Source of the DNA: Ulva prolifera
Taxonomy: Eukaryota; Chlorophyta; Ulvophyceae; Ulvales; Ulvaceae
Assembly: GCA_023078555.1 (NCBI GenBank)
Contig: CM041200.1
Location: 868,001 to 932,000 of the forward strand
Length of the DNA: 64,000 nucleotides
Direction of reading: 5' to 3'
The translations under genes were made by a program, and so were the position numbers. This document shows, piece after piece, positions 38,255-50,150 of the stretch (position 1 is the stretch's first letter; each line of letters opens with the position of its first letter). The notes under the pieces are model-generated. The model ran no database searches. It saw only the letters and a program-made list of their open reading frames with translations, and had not been told where the DNA came from.

Positions 38255-40793
38255 AGTGAGAGCAAGCCTTGCATGATGATTCGTTTGTTCGACGTGCATA
38301 AACATCATAATACCAATGCCTGGCTGCTGTCAAACCTGCAAGAAACCACAGTTATACATCAGCATGCATCGGGTAAAAAATCCTAAGCTCAGGTGATCAA
38401 ACTACATAGCCGTATGAGAAGCCTGACCTGTGGCTGAGGTTCATAAGGCCTTTGCTTGTTCACCAAGGGCCGAAGCTGTAGGAAAACCACACAATTTGGG
38501 AACTGCTCACAGGTCATGCCAGCATTATTGAAAGTTATGACAGATGTGCACCAGGTCAATAAACATGTCAACACATCAAGTTGCAGCGTTGCACAGGATA
38601 CCAATTTGGGTATTTACTGTGCACTTGGTCTCCTGCTATGGTCGTGAGTGCATTTGGAGTATCGGACATTATTGTGCAGTGGCACAGCAACGTCCGCACT
38701 GATCTGCAAATTTACATGTCCATCGGATGGTACCAATAATTTCATCACACGGTGCGCCTTGCAAAACAACCTTGTGAGCAGTGGACGGGTTGGTCATGAA
38801 AAATGTCGCCATGCGTGCCCTGAGCGATGTGAGTCGCATACAGTCACGACGTGCGCGGACTCCGTGCACAACGTGACTGCGAGCCCTTGACATTGACTAC
38901 CGTCACCACCATCATCCAGACATACCGTCCCGTGGCCGAGCTCTTCAGAATGACCGTCCCGCGGCGGCTACCGTCACATCTGGTTCTGGCACGACTTGTC
39001 ACAAGAGCCCCTCCGCTGTAACTGACCACAGGCACGACCTTCACTGGCACGCTAAGCCCATGTGTGTGACAATGGTAAAGGCGTCGAGGCGGGCAGCACC
39101 GCGAAACCAGCAAGCATCTCAGAAACACAACAACCAAGCAGGTCCACCGTACCCACGCCACAGTCGCAATTAGTGCACGCCACGCCAACAGATTCCCTGC
39201 GCCGGTGCTGGGGGGTTTTTTTTTTTTTTGGGCGTGGTGGGCGCCACGCCAACAGATTCCCAACAATCGACACACACGCGAACAGCCCCCCTGACCGCAA
39301 ACCCCAACTCCTGACCCTTAAACACAATCCCACTCATAAAAACAGAAACCCACGCCATCGCGGGTGTACAATGTAGCCGCGCCCGGGGCGGCGCCGCCCG
39401 ACCGAGGCACATGGTCAGGTAACTGACCGCCAGGGGCCCCCACCCCAACCCCCACCTTCCCTACAGACCCACAGCGAACACGGCCAGCCCGGCGCGCCGC
39501 TGCGCGGCCCGCCCAGCAAGTACCGCATCTCACCAGAGACAAGGCAATGCCAATTGAGCCCCTCCCCCCCCTTGACAAACGTCATTGGCAAACGCCATTC
39601 ATCATGCGTGCCGGCCTGAACGGCGGTCCGCCCCTCGGGATCCCCACGCGCGCCCTTGGCGCAATTAATTGATTGTTGCCTTTTGGCTGCACGGCTCAGC
39701 TCCTGTATGCCACATACTGGAGATTGTATTCATGCGTGGGTACTCTCGTCAATGAGCCGTGCTATGGAGAGCTATCAGTGCCACATGTACAGCTCAGCTA
39801 CTCATATGTAGTATACCAGCTGTAGTATACCACCTAGGGGCGGCCGTGCAGCGTTGCGCACGAGTAAACGGTTTCAGGCAACGCTCCATCCCTCAACAAT
39901 CAGCACGACTGGAGAACCGTTCAGAGACAACAGAGCCTGCGCGCGACGGGAGTATTGGCATGTCATCGTGATCCCCCACTGGCAGAAACAGGCTGACAAC
40001 CCTGCAGGTAATGCACACAGGGTGCCGACTGTCGCGCGTGAGCACGGCGCAGACCCCAGGCTTTCCAAACTGTGCAACCGACGAAGATCGCGTGGTTGTC
40101 GCGGTAGCTGAGGCGGCGGCGGAGCAGGTGACGAAACGCAACGAGGCCTCGCGGAGGTAAAGCAGGCCGGAATGGGCGCGCTGCATGTAACGTTCACCTC
40201 ACAGGTGTCTACAGCGTGGTGATAGGTGCTCAACGCAGAGTCCCAGGGAAGTCGATTGGTCTGCAGCAGTGAGATGCTGCACCTTTGACCGCGTCGCGCA
40301 CCCCGCTAATCTGTAGCTTGAGGAGGCATTCCGCGAGCTTCAGTCCTGAATCAAACCATCCGATCCACGGAAGACATAGTCGAACTTCAAAAGCGGAAGA
40401 CAACTTTATTATTATTTGGCGTTTGATCTGGGAACAGATTACCGAGTTGAGCGTCCAGCGCAGTCAGGTGGCCGTATTCTGAACTTTGTTCAGACACCAT
40501 CTGCACACATCGCCGTGCCACCGAACAGGGGAAGCTGAGAGATAGAAGGTGATACTTCTACAAGCTGAGTGCTTGACTTGAATCGGAGTGGGGCATCCTT
40601 ATCTCTGAACCAGCTGTTCGCCGATGGCAAATCGGCAGCCAAGCACTGACTGTTCTCCTTCAGTTATACGAGATCGATACAGCACGCTCCAAATTTCCTC
40701 TCAATGCAATTTCGCAACTGCCTAGCACGCCGATGATACGCACCAGCAGCGAGTAGCTTAAAGATCATATATTGATGAAATCAGTGTACAGAA
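38255..40793. other. Repeat-bearing spacer between FAM91 and MTR4
   Basis: About 2.5 kb without a supported gene. 38890-39680 is GC-rich and includes an A/T homopolymer flanked by a 20-bp direct repeat (listed separately). 39760-40790 contains only short open frames. The MTR4 promoter should lie just upstream of 40794. Confidence 0.4.
39178..39261. repeat. 20-bp direct repeat flanking a T14 tract
   Basis: The 20-mer at 39178-39197 recurs exactly at 39242-39261. Between the copies lie TGCGCCGGTGCTG, a G run and 14 T (39216-39229), then GGGCGTGGTGGG. Read on the minus strand this is a short segment with an A14 tail between two identical 20-mers, the layout expected of a small retroposed insertion with target-site duplication, or of slippage between repeats. 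Confidence 0.8.
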
Positions 40794-43700
40794 ATGGTCG
40801 CTTTGACTGAAAGGGTCTGTCCAGGCCTCCCCATGCCTACTCCAAGTAGCACGGACAAAAGTTGTACGCACACGGTTGCTATTCCAGACGACTTCGATGT
40901 TTCTTCGGTTGGACGAGATCCTCAGGTGTATGGTAAGGCCTTCCGATGAGGCAAACCGCTGTTAACGTACTGGGAGCTATCACCCATGACCCAGTGGCCG
41001 GCCTCGCAGCACCGTTCACTTGTATCTTACAGGGACACTCGAGGCTCCAAGGTTTCCTGTCCAGAAATATGCAAAGAAGTACCCATTCTCCCTGGACCCG
41101 TTTCAGGCTATGTCAATTGCCTGTGTGGTGCGATACCATGTCTTGAACCTTGGTGTAGCTACATACAGTTCAATCTCCTCAATGGCGACCCCGCATTGTA
41201 TAATTGGTGCAGGAGCGGAATGAGAGCGTGATGGTGGCTGCACACACATCTGCAGGGAAAACTGCAGTTGCTGAGTATGCAATCGCTAAGGCACTAAGCC
41301 TCAACCAAAGAGTCATATACACAAGTCCATTGAAGGCTCTTAGCAATCAAAAGTATCGGGAGCTGAAGGAAGAGTTCAAAGATGTTGGCATCATGACTGG
41401 CGACGTCTCAGTCGATCCAGACGCAAGCTGTGTGGTCATGACAACAGAGATCCTCAGGAATATGCTCTACAGGAAAGTTGTTGCCGTCGAAGTCATAGTG
41501 CTTGATAACTGGCCTTGCTGACTACGCTGCTCAGCAACCCAGAGGAACATTGCATCACCCATGTGATAGCAAGCCCCGCGAGCATTGTATCATCCTTGTG
41601 CCATGTTCTGAATCTCAATGCATCTGCCTTTACTTGGAACACGAAACGTGCATTGCGACTTGATCTTGCGTCGTTGACACTGTCCCGTGGCAAATCTAGT
41701 TTCGAGTAAACCAGCAATAGAATCGTATTTAAGGGTTTGGGTATTCCTGTGGCCACGCTGTCGTGCCAGTTGCGATTGGGCATAGCAGTCACGGCAGTTT
41801 GATGACTGAGAGGGGACCACAATTTTAAGACCGATGCCATGACATTGCCTCGATGTGCAGGGGCTCCGAGATGCTTCGTGAAATTGTGTGGGTTATCTTC
41901 GATGAGATCCACTATATGCAAGACCGCGAGCGTGGGGTTGTGTGGGAAGAGACCATCGTTTGCCTGCCGCACGTTTGTCGAATGGTCTTTCTTTCTGCCA
42001 CGCTGTCCAATGCGCAGGAGTTCGCAGAATGGATTGCTTCCCTACATGACCAGCCTTGCCACGTGGTTTATACCGAATACCGCCCCACGCCGCTGGAGCA
42101 TTTTGGGCTGCCGTGCCAGAAGAAAGATAACAAGCGTGGCGGTATCTACAGAATATGTGACCAAGGGGGAAACTTCAGCATGCGAATGTGGGCTGATCTG
42201 CAGGCAGCTGGAGTGCTGAGAGCTCAGTCACCGGGCGTTGCTGGGGCAGAGACAGCAGCTGGTACTGCCAAGAAACGCAAGCAGCCAGACACTGATGCAA
42301 CTGTCAAAAGTGTTGTCCCAGCTCAGAACTCTGAGCAGCCCCGGAACTCTCGCAGGGACTTGGACGTTATTTCTGGCCGCGTATGTCTGCTCTGTCTGTC
42401 CTGCGTGCCGCAGCTCATGCCTCTCAGGGTAGTGAATGCTGCTTCCCGTGTCCTTCAGCCTGCGCCTTGGAGGAGCACAGCCACTTGACTTAGCTGCTTG
42501 AGATCATAGCACATGTACGTTGTTCTGCACAACAGGCTGCTTTTCAAGGATCGCAAGCATGCTGAGCTCATGATGGTCACATTGTTTCAGGTTGCAGACA
42601 TTCTGAAGCTGGCACAGCAGAAGTCACTCTACCCAATGATCATCTTCAGCTTTGCGCGGATCGAGTGCGAGGGCTTTGCAATGTTTGTGATGAATGAAGG
42701 CAGAAAGACCAACACGCTTGACTTCACCACCGATGAAGAAAAGGCGGCCATTGAGGAGGTACGTGTGAATACTGCTGGGACCTCTCACCAGATATCTGCG
42801 AACATTGTATCAGTGAAGCAGTGGGTGTGAGTCTGTGCTCATGTTAGGAGGCCACGGGAGCCTGACCGCGGCTCTTGTCGGAAAACTGACTGTAGCTTCT
42901 GACTATGTGGAGTGCAAGCGTATTGATGTGTGTCGTGTTATTTCAGACCTCTGCAGAAAGACACTCAGCGGTTGATGTGCAGATCTTCAACAATGCTGTG
43001 GACACACTGAAAGAGGACAAGGAGCTGCCTGCGGTGCAGAATGTGAAGCGTTTTCTCATGCGGGGCATTGGTGTGCATCATGGTGGGTTGATCCCGCTGA
43101 TCAAGGAGCTTGTGGAGATCCTCTTTCAGGAGTCCCTCGTGAAAGTGCTGTTCGCAACAGAGACGTTCGCCATGGGCCTCAACATGCCAGCTCGCACTGT
43201 TCTTTTCACAGCTTTCCGCAAGAATGACGGTGTCAGTGTCCGGCCGCTAACCAGTGGCGAATACATCCAGATGTCAGGCCGTGCCGGCCGCCGTGGCAAG
43301 GACGATCGTGGGTATGCCATAATGCTGGTGGAAGATGGCAATGACTTCACGCCGGCTGTGGCTCAGTCTCTCGTTCGGGGTGCTGCCAAGCCACTTGTCA
43401 GCCGATTCAAACTGAGCTACTATACCCTGCTCAACCTGTCAAAACAGACAGAAGGAGGGATTGACCGCATGGAATATCTGATTGCGCACAGCTTCCAGCA
43501 ATTTCAGCACGAAAAGGCAATGCCTGCATGGAAGCGTCGGCTAGATGAGCTCAATGAAAGGCTGTCGGGGTCTTCTGTTCAAGGTATGGTCATCTTTCAA
43601 GGCCCAGATTTCACTTCTAGCTTTAGGCGGGCAAGCTTGTCACCGTTCGTCGCGAGTTCCTTTGATGCTGGAGAGAATATGGTGACAGGCCACTGCTTCA

Positions 43701-45394
43701 TGTAACAGAGATATACGTATCCTGTGTAAAGGTTTGACACAAGAAGCATGCGAGGAGTATGTCAATCTTAAGGACCAGATCGGGGCTCACTCCAAGCTGA
43801 TTCATGAATTCTCCTCGCAGCCAGGTGTGTGCACAAGATTTCTTACCCCTGGAAGAGTAGTGCGCATCCAAGAAGGGGCAACAAACTGGGGATGGGGAAT
43901 CGTGTTGACATGTTCAGCTATACAGAGAAATCGAAGCACACAGGTAGGTTGGCCTATGGATCAGAGTGAATCTTAGTCTGCAGTGCCTTGTCCCACTGGA
44001 GCGGTGCCGGCTATCCAAGCTGTATTTGTTTTGTAACCTGAGACGTGTTCAGCTTCACATGTGAGTTCTTGTTGTTTTGCTCGACAGGAGTCATTCTCAA
44101 GGCATCTTGCAGGATGAAGCAGGCAGTGCACCTGCTGAGGACCTACAGTCGGATCCAGCAAACTGGCAAGTGGTTGTCATGTTGCCTGTGAAACCTCCAC
44201 GGCCTGACAGTGACAGGCCGACGCCAGAGCCGCTTACTAGCAGCGCGGCAGTGTTGATCCCTATTCCTGTATCACTTCAGTTGGTTGTTGCCATTTCCAC
44301 GGAACGAGTCCAGCTACCACTGGATGTGCGACCAGTGTCTGAGCGGCAGGTTGTGCTTGCATCACTCGCAAAGCTTGTGCACAATCGCCATGGAGGGCCT
44401 CGTCGCGTCCCAGAGCTGGATCCTGTGGAAGATCTGCAGATTGAGCATCCCAAAGTAAAGCTTGCATGTGAAGAAGTTGCCAGGCTAAAGGTGCAATTGT
44501 TTAACAATGTTATCTTTCAAAAGGAGCAGGGCGATGCATCGGATCAGGAGGAGTACGAGCAGCTAAAAGACATGGCTACTGAGCGTATGACTTTGCAGAC
44601 AAAGGTAGCTCGATCACAGCTGACAGAGTTCCAAAATGAAGTGAAGATGCGCTTGCGTGTATTAAAGCGATTGGGCCACTTTGACTCGGTAGGGATGCTC
44701 ACCGCAAAAGGCAAATCTGCAGCTGAGGTGCGCACAGTGCTCTCATTTAGCAGGAGTAGTTCGTGAAGCAAGTGGAAATATGTTACAGTCTGCAGATTGA
44801 CACAGCTGATGAGCTGATGACCACAGAGCTTATGTTCAATGCTGTTTGGCAGGATCTTGAGGCTCCACAGCTGGTAGCACTCCTATCTTGCCTGGTTCCA
44901 TGCACAGAAAAAAATTCGCAAGATGAGGACGCAGTCCGGATACCAAAAAATTTGGAGCAGGCTGTCACGACCTTGCAGGCATTTGCTAGGTCAATATCTG
45001 CAATCACAGCGGTGTGTCCTGTTGACTGCCGGCAGCCGCGTGCTGCTATTAAGCACAGGCATGACCAACTGTTGTCAGCAAGTTCCACAAATACTGTTTG
45101 CAGGAGTGCGGCCTGGAGCACGATGAGCAGGCGTACGTCAATGGCTTCACAACAGTTCTGATGGTGCCGTTTCTCAAGTGGGCCAGAGGGGCAACATTCA
45201 AGGAAGTTTCAGATGGTACCATGATCTTCGAGGGTACTTTGATCCGCTGTGCAAGACGCCTGATGGAACTAATGAATCAAATCATCGTTGCTGCCCAGCA
45301 GATTGGCGAACGGAATATGGAACAGCAGGTGCAGTGTGCACTAGATTCCATGCAACGTGGGATCATGTTCTGTGGATCGCTCTATTTGGCTTGA
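40794..45394 (+). CDS. MTR4: MTR4-type exosome-associated RNA helicase
   Basis: DExH-box Ski2-like helicase that feeds RNA to the nuclear exosome. Exons 40794-40932, 41033-41127, 41213-about 41475, 41861-42380, 42591-42758, 42983-43583, 43732-43943, 44113-44727, 44796-45011, 45104-45394. Motifs: [14 protein letters not shown] (Walker A), [35 protein letters not shown] (DEIH box), [65 protein letters not shown]. The arch/KOW region ([10 protein letters not shown]...NWGWGIV) separates MTR4 and Ski2 from other helicases. The C-terminal helical bundle ([35 protein letters not shown]) is complete. The exon 3/4 junction does not resolve to a GT-AG intron in phase: [11 protein letters not shown] needs phase 2 but the available GT is phase 0. 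The protein would be about 930-940 residues, somewhat shorter than typical MTR4, mainly at the N-terminus. Confidence 0.93.
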
Positions 45395-45799
45395 TCAGTG
45401 CAAACGCACCACCATTAAAACAAACGATCGGATGTTCACATATCTTACATGTAAGGACTATATAATATTGAGTACGCGTCGGCACAGGCCAGGTTGCACC
45501 ACCTGCCATTTTCAGTTCACCACCCCAGCAAGCCAGGTTGGATGATACTCAAGCATACATCGATGACGCAAACAAACGAATCAAAATTATTCCTGGCGCT
45601 TACATTGTTTAAGACGGATGGATGCTAAATGGTGTGTAACATTCCTGGGCAAAATGTGCTGCTTCTAGAATTACAACAACAAAGCATGAATTGCAAGAAC
45701 AAGCTGCATGTTGGCACCTGTTCAATCAATGCTTTACGAAAAGAAGTCGAGGCACGTCCTGGCTTGTAGCACATCAGACATGTCCTGCTTCCTGAACCC

Positions 45800-47338
45800 T
45801 TACAATGTATTGGACTCAGGCTGTACATTCCGCACTGTAGCCGCCGTGGAATCTTGAAGTGTGCCTTTGGCGTGCTTCTTTTCCTGAAACAAAGCTGTGT
45901 CTCTTGGCACAATACAGAGCTTACGCTTCACCGCAACCGGCAAACACGCTATCACCATGACTGTGGATCACTGGAAAGCTACCACGGGACAGACTGAGGC
46001 CGGAACGTAGATTAGGGCAGTTGTGTAAACACTTCTCGGATGTTGCTCACACACATTTAGGGGGTTACAGATCCATGCCAGCATGCAGAGACAAGTACAC
46101 CAACCTTGCGCTTTTGCCTTTTGGCACGGTTCCTTGCAGTCTTGCTTTCGAGAGCTTGTTGAGCATCTTCATACTGTCTCTGGACATGCAAAAAGGGGGT
46201 GACTTCATGATGCGGGCCTGTACGAAACTATAGCAGCCACAGAAATGTTGTTCACACAGACACCTTGACAATCAATTTCTCTTGCTCTGCTTTCCAGCGT
46301 TGCTCCATCTCGCGCAGGCGCTTCTGTTCCTGGTTGCGGGCCTGCAAGAAACAGGGAATGGGTTTGGTGTCATCTTGAGAATAAGCCTGGGGGTATAATA
46401 CTATTGGCCAATGGGTTGAGGACGGTATAAAAGCTAACCCCTCCTTTTCAGAAGGTCATGGGTTTGATTCTGCATGCGCTTTGGAGAATCGAATCGGCCG
46501 TGCATGACAACCTCGGTTAGAACAGGAGGAGGCCTTGTGAATTGCGTACGGTCATCTGAGGGGGGTTTCCAGGTGGTGTACCCCTTCGGCATATGGTCCC
46601 GTTGATTCGGACTTGTCAATGTCCTCTTCAGGATACGGCTCAATACATCCATTTACTTTACTTTACACTGCTTGATAAAAAAGAAGTTGTGCCACTTTTG
46701 CACAAAATGGCTTGGCAGAAACGTACATTGCGATATATGTGAAATTCACCACTGCCGGCTCCAGCGCTGCTCCCTTGCAAGTGCCTAATGTTGATGGGGA
46801 CCGTCTCCATGATATGTTTCAACTTCTGTTCATGCTCTTCGGCCTGTACGGAGTCTTATAATCCTGCTGCTTTATGAACCGGAGTTTACATCGCTAAAGC
46901 TCTTTCTGACTGTGGCAACAATTGTGTAGCGCTTTTTTCAATACCATGAGACTACTTGCTAGCTGCGAGTAATTACATGGCGAACTTGTATTGACAAGCG
47001 TGTGCACGCGCATTGTTTTGTGTCACAAACAGGGCAGCCTTCTCCGGTGGATAATGGTACATCTGTCCCTGCTGCGTTCATGACCAGGTGGAAGTGGCTT
47101 TGACACAATTACTGAAAGTCTATGCCGCTGATGCACATGATGTGCAGGAAAACAAATTTGCATTGTTACCTGTGTCGCAAGAGTTATCGATAAGGCACAC
47201 ATGCTGGAGCCGTTCTTCCAACGGCAGTTCACGGGGATCTTGCAATGCTACAACTGCAGAAGTGTCCGCAGAGCTTTGCACTGTCATCTGCATGTCGGTG
47301 GGTCTAGCCTTGGGCTCAGGGAAGTCGTCCTCTGACAT
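45800..47338 (-). CDS. PRKRIP1: PRKRIP1-like spliceosome protein
   Basis: Small coiled-coil protein found in catalytically active spliceosomes. Exons 47338-47201, 46843-46727, 46341-46264, 46179-46105, 45883-45800 are all phase 0 and give 163 residues (human PRKRIP1 is 184). The diagnostic block GSSAGAGSGEFHIYRN sits at the end of exon 2 and is almost identical to the family. It is followed by a charged coiled coil (QEQKRLREMEQRW) and a basic segment TARNRAKRQKRK, as in PRKRIP1. The N-terminus starts MSEDDFPEPKARP at the first ATG. The third-to-second exon intron (46726-46342, 385 nt) holds a SINE-like insertion. Divergent from the nucleoside hydrolase gene. Confidence 0.9.
46384..46672 (+). 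mobile_element. tRNA-derived SINE-like element inside a PRKRIP1 intron
   Basis: Within the intron, TGGCCAATGGG at about 46406 resembles an RNA polymerase III A box and GGTTTGATTC near 46467 a B box, about 60 bp apart as in tRNA genes, but the sequence no longer folds as a full tRNA. A tRNA-unrelated body follows, ending in short A/T-rich repeats (ATTTACTTTACTTTAC, about 46652-46667). This is the plan of a tRNA-derived SINE. The element is plus strand, opposite to the gene. No second copy is in the window and target-site duplications are not clear, so borders are approximate. Confidence 0.5.
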
Positions 47339-47700
47339 GTGCCCTGAACACATAAATCAAGTCACAGGCAAAGCATAGCCAGAACCTATCATATCAGGGT
47401 GAGCAAAGTAAAAGATAAGAAGTGATTGTGGAGTGGAGAGGCTATTGCAGCGGTGATCAAGATCCAACCATCCAGCCTGTGCACCAAAACCGCTCAAAAG
47501 CAAGGGTGGTGGTAAATCAGCCGTGACAGGCGTTGTCGTACCAGGTCACGCGCCCAGTCAGACGATTTATTCAGCTAGTGTGCTATTGCAAGTACCCGCA
47601 CGGTATAGGAATCGTTACAGTGCTCCAAGGGGCATGTGATCGTCCCTGAATCCTATTCGTGTGCAATGCGATAGCACACGCAGCACTGTGCCTTTCCCTT
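47339..47700. promoter_or_regulatory. Shared upstream region of PRKRIP1 and the nucleoside hydrolase gene
   Basis: 362 bases between divergent start codons; it must hold both promoters. No motif could be assigned. Confidence 0.35.
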
Positions 47701-49535
47701 ATGCGTCCATCCTGGTCTTCGTCCCACATGCTTCGATCTCGAACAGTCACGCCGATCTCGAGGCCTTGCAGCCCGTGCAGCGCCCATGGCAAGGTGCCGT
47801 CCAATGCACAGTGTCGAAGGGCCACACGGGATCAAGCAGAAGTACGGGCTGAAAGCACCTTTTCAGCTCCACTAAAGAAACCAGTATGGATCGACTGTGA
47901 CCCAGGCACGTTTCTCTAGTATGTTGGTGAGCCAATTTGAAAGAGCGTCTTATACAGCCAAATCGGCAACCATGAAAAGTGATTGCCCTTTTAGTGGGGC
48001 GTGTGTTTACGACATAACTGCCTCACATACTGTCAACAGTGGCTTGCTAAGAAGTGCTAGCTCAGCGGGTTCCAGATTTTCCTGTGGGCAAATTCTTCTG
48101 TACTGTTCAACACGATTGCCGTGCTTAAAACCACCGAGCACAAGGTCACCTGCTGTGGCCTGTTGTCTATGCACTGCGCAAGCAAAACAGTGTCCTCTCA
48201 TGTGCTGTTGTACTGCCTACATGAACATTGCTACTTGCACACCTGCTGCTCCTGAGAAGTGTGACTGTAGCAATCAAGCCATACAACATGTATGATCTAA
48301 GGCAATTCAGTGTTCAGCTGCGTGAATGTTGCAGGCCATGACGATGCCATCGCTTTGATGCTAGCATGCACGCATCCCTCTCTGCAGGTTCTTGGCGTAA
48401 GCACCGTGGCATGCAATCAAAGTGTTGATAAGACCACCATCAACGCACTGGCTGTATTACATGCAATAGGGCACCAAGATGTCAAGGTTCATAGAGGCCA
48501 AGCAAAGCCACTGGTGCAGGGAAATGTTCATTGTGCTGCAATTCACGGTGACTCGGGCCTGGATGGTCTGGCGGGAGGCCGAATCTTTCCTGAATCTCCG
48601 CATGGCCCACATCCAGAAAAGGCAGTGATTGCAATTGCCGAACAAATCCGGTCCCTGGAAACTGATGGCCGGTTGCCGCTGCAGCTGATTTGCACTGGGT
48701 CCTTGACCAACGCTGCGCTCTTACTCACAGTGTTTCCAGAGTTTTCCAGTGAAAAATACATCAATATTACACTAATGGGCGGAGCCCTGGGAACTGGAAA
48801 CACAGGTGATTTCTCGCCTTCCACTGGTCGTGTGATGTTGCAGCTCCATCTTGCCTTCCCTTCAGAAAGCAACTTCCTGATAAGTGCACATTGCTTCGAC
48901 TTCAATGTTACTTGTGGATCAAGCATGCTGCACATATGAATTTGGCATGCCGGTAAGAGGCACGCCGCGATTGTCAGGTGACTGTAGGAGCTACCAATGT
49001 AGCTGTCAAAATATCGGGAACTTTGGGAAGGCGAGTAATGTCGTCGGTGTGTATTGCAGGCCCTGTGCAAGAGTTCAACATCATGACAGATCCGCATGCT
49101 GCTTCCATCGTCTTTAACAGTGGTGCACCAGCCACCATGGTGCCAATTGAAGTCACTCACACAGTCCTGGCGTCACCACAGATTGTAGAAACAATCGCTT
49201 GTCTACAGTCACCGTTTTCAGAGCGTGTGGTAGACCTGATCCGTTTCTTTGCAGACACTTATGAGTCTGTATTTCAATTTGAAAGTCCACCCATTCATGA
49301 TGCCGTGGCTGTGGCATATGTCATTGCGCCGCATATTTTTGTGACCACACGCTTGCGGGTGGACGTTGAACTTTGCAGTTCGCTTAGCAGAGGCCAGACC
49401 ATTTGTGACGTCTGGAGACAGAGTGGGCGACAAGAAAATGTTGTCGTTGCGCATCGTGTCGAAGTTGGGGATTGCTGGGACCTTATACTAGACGCAATTG
49501 AGTGTTGCAACCGAACAAGCCCTCTCAATAGATGA
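47701..49535 (+). CDS. URH1: Ribonucleoside hydrolase (inosine/uridine-preferring family)
   Basis: Cleaves ribonucleosides to base and ribose in purine/pyrimidine salvage. Exons 47701-47905, 48335-48805, 49060-49535 keep phase and give 383 residues. The Ca-binding signature DCDPGHDDAIALMLA is split by intron 1 after the first base of Gly. Other blocks: VSTVACNQSVDKTT, LICTGSLTNAALLL, INITLMGGALGTGN, PVQEFNIMTDPHAASIVF and PPIHDAVAVAYV (active-site HD). Intron 1 must start with GC (CCCAG|GCACGT) because no GT keeps the signature intact. About 65 residues of Ser/Arg-rich N-terminus precede the core; they may be a targeting sequence, or the real start may be the second Met (47728). Substrate preference cannot be told from sequence. 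Confidence 0.9.
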
Positions 49536-50150
49536 GTCGACTAGCCGCTTGCTGGTCATTCTGCTGCCACTGATACTTTCGTGTCATGAGGAGGACACTG
49601 CGGCACAGTATCCCCATCTGAATAAATGCGAAACTGCACTGAAGTGCCTGTGCACATGTATTTCTGACGATATGGGAAAGTCGTGCCGGAGGACATATGA
49701 TATCATTACCTGATCTCAGTGGCACATGCATGACGTTCAGGCCACAGATGTGCAACTCAGATGCTTGTCAGTCACTGTCAGATGTTCGCTTGGGACAAGC
49801 CTGACGGTGTGGAATACATGTTCTGAACGGCTGTGTACTTGAGTGATTATATGAGACGCATCTGATTGTACCCTGTACATATGTACTTCTCTAGATCATA
49901 ACAGATATAGTCCTCACAAATTGTACGTCATTGATGCAATCTCCAAGGCGGCACCGCAGCACAGTGTGCCCTCTGGCTACTATCCTACTGTGTTGCGACT
50001 GCACTGAGCAATTGTAACATTCTGTGTGGCTGAAACCGCACAAAGGATGCCAGCTGCCACTCTAGCACCTCACCTGGCGGTAGCTTGGCCTTCCGACATG
50101 ATGAAATCACAGTGTCTTCACATGTCCTCCATTACCAATTCAGTCCTCCT
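49536..50150. other. Spacer between convergent genes URH1 and PITHD1
   Basis: About 600 bases between two stop codons; it should hold both 3' UTRs. Nothing else was recognised. Confidence 0.5.

Noticed and set aside
46406..46480. Possible intact tRNA gene
   Set aside because: Box-like motifs are present, but acceptor and anticodon stems do not pair; better explained as a SINE head.
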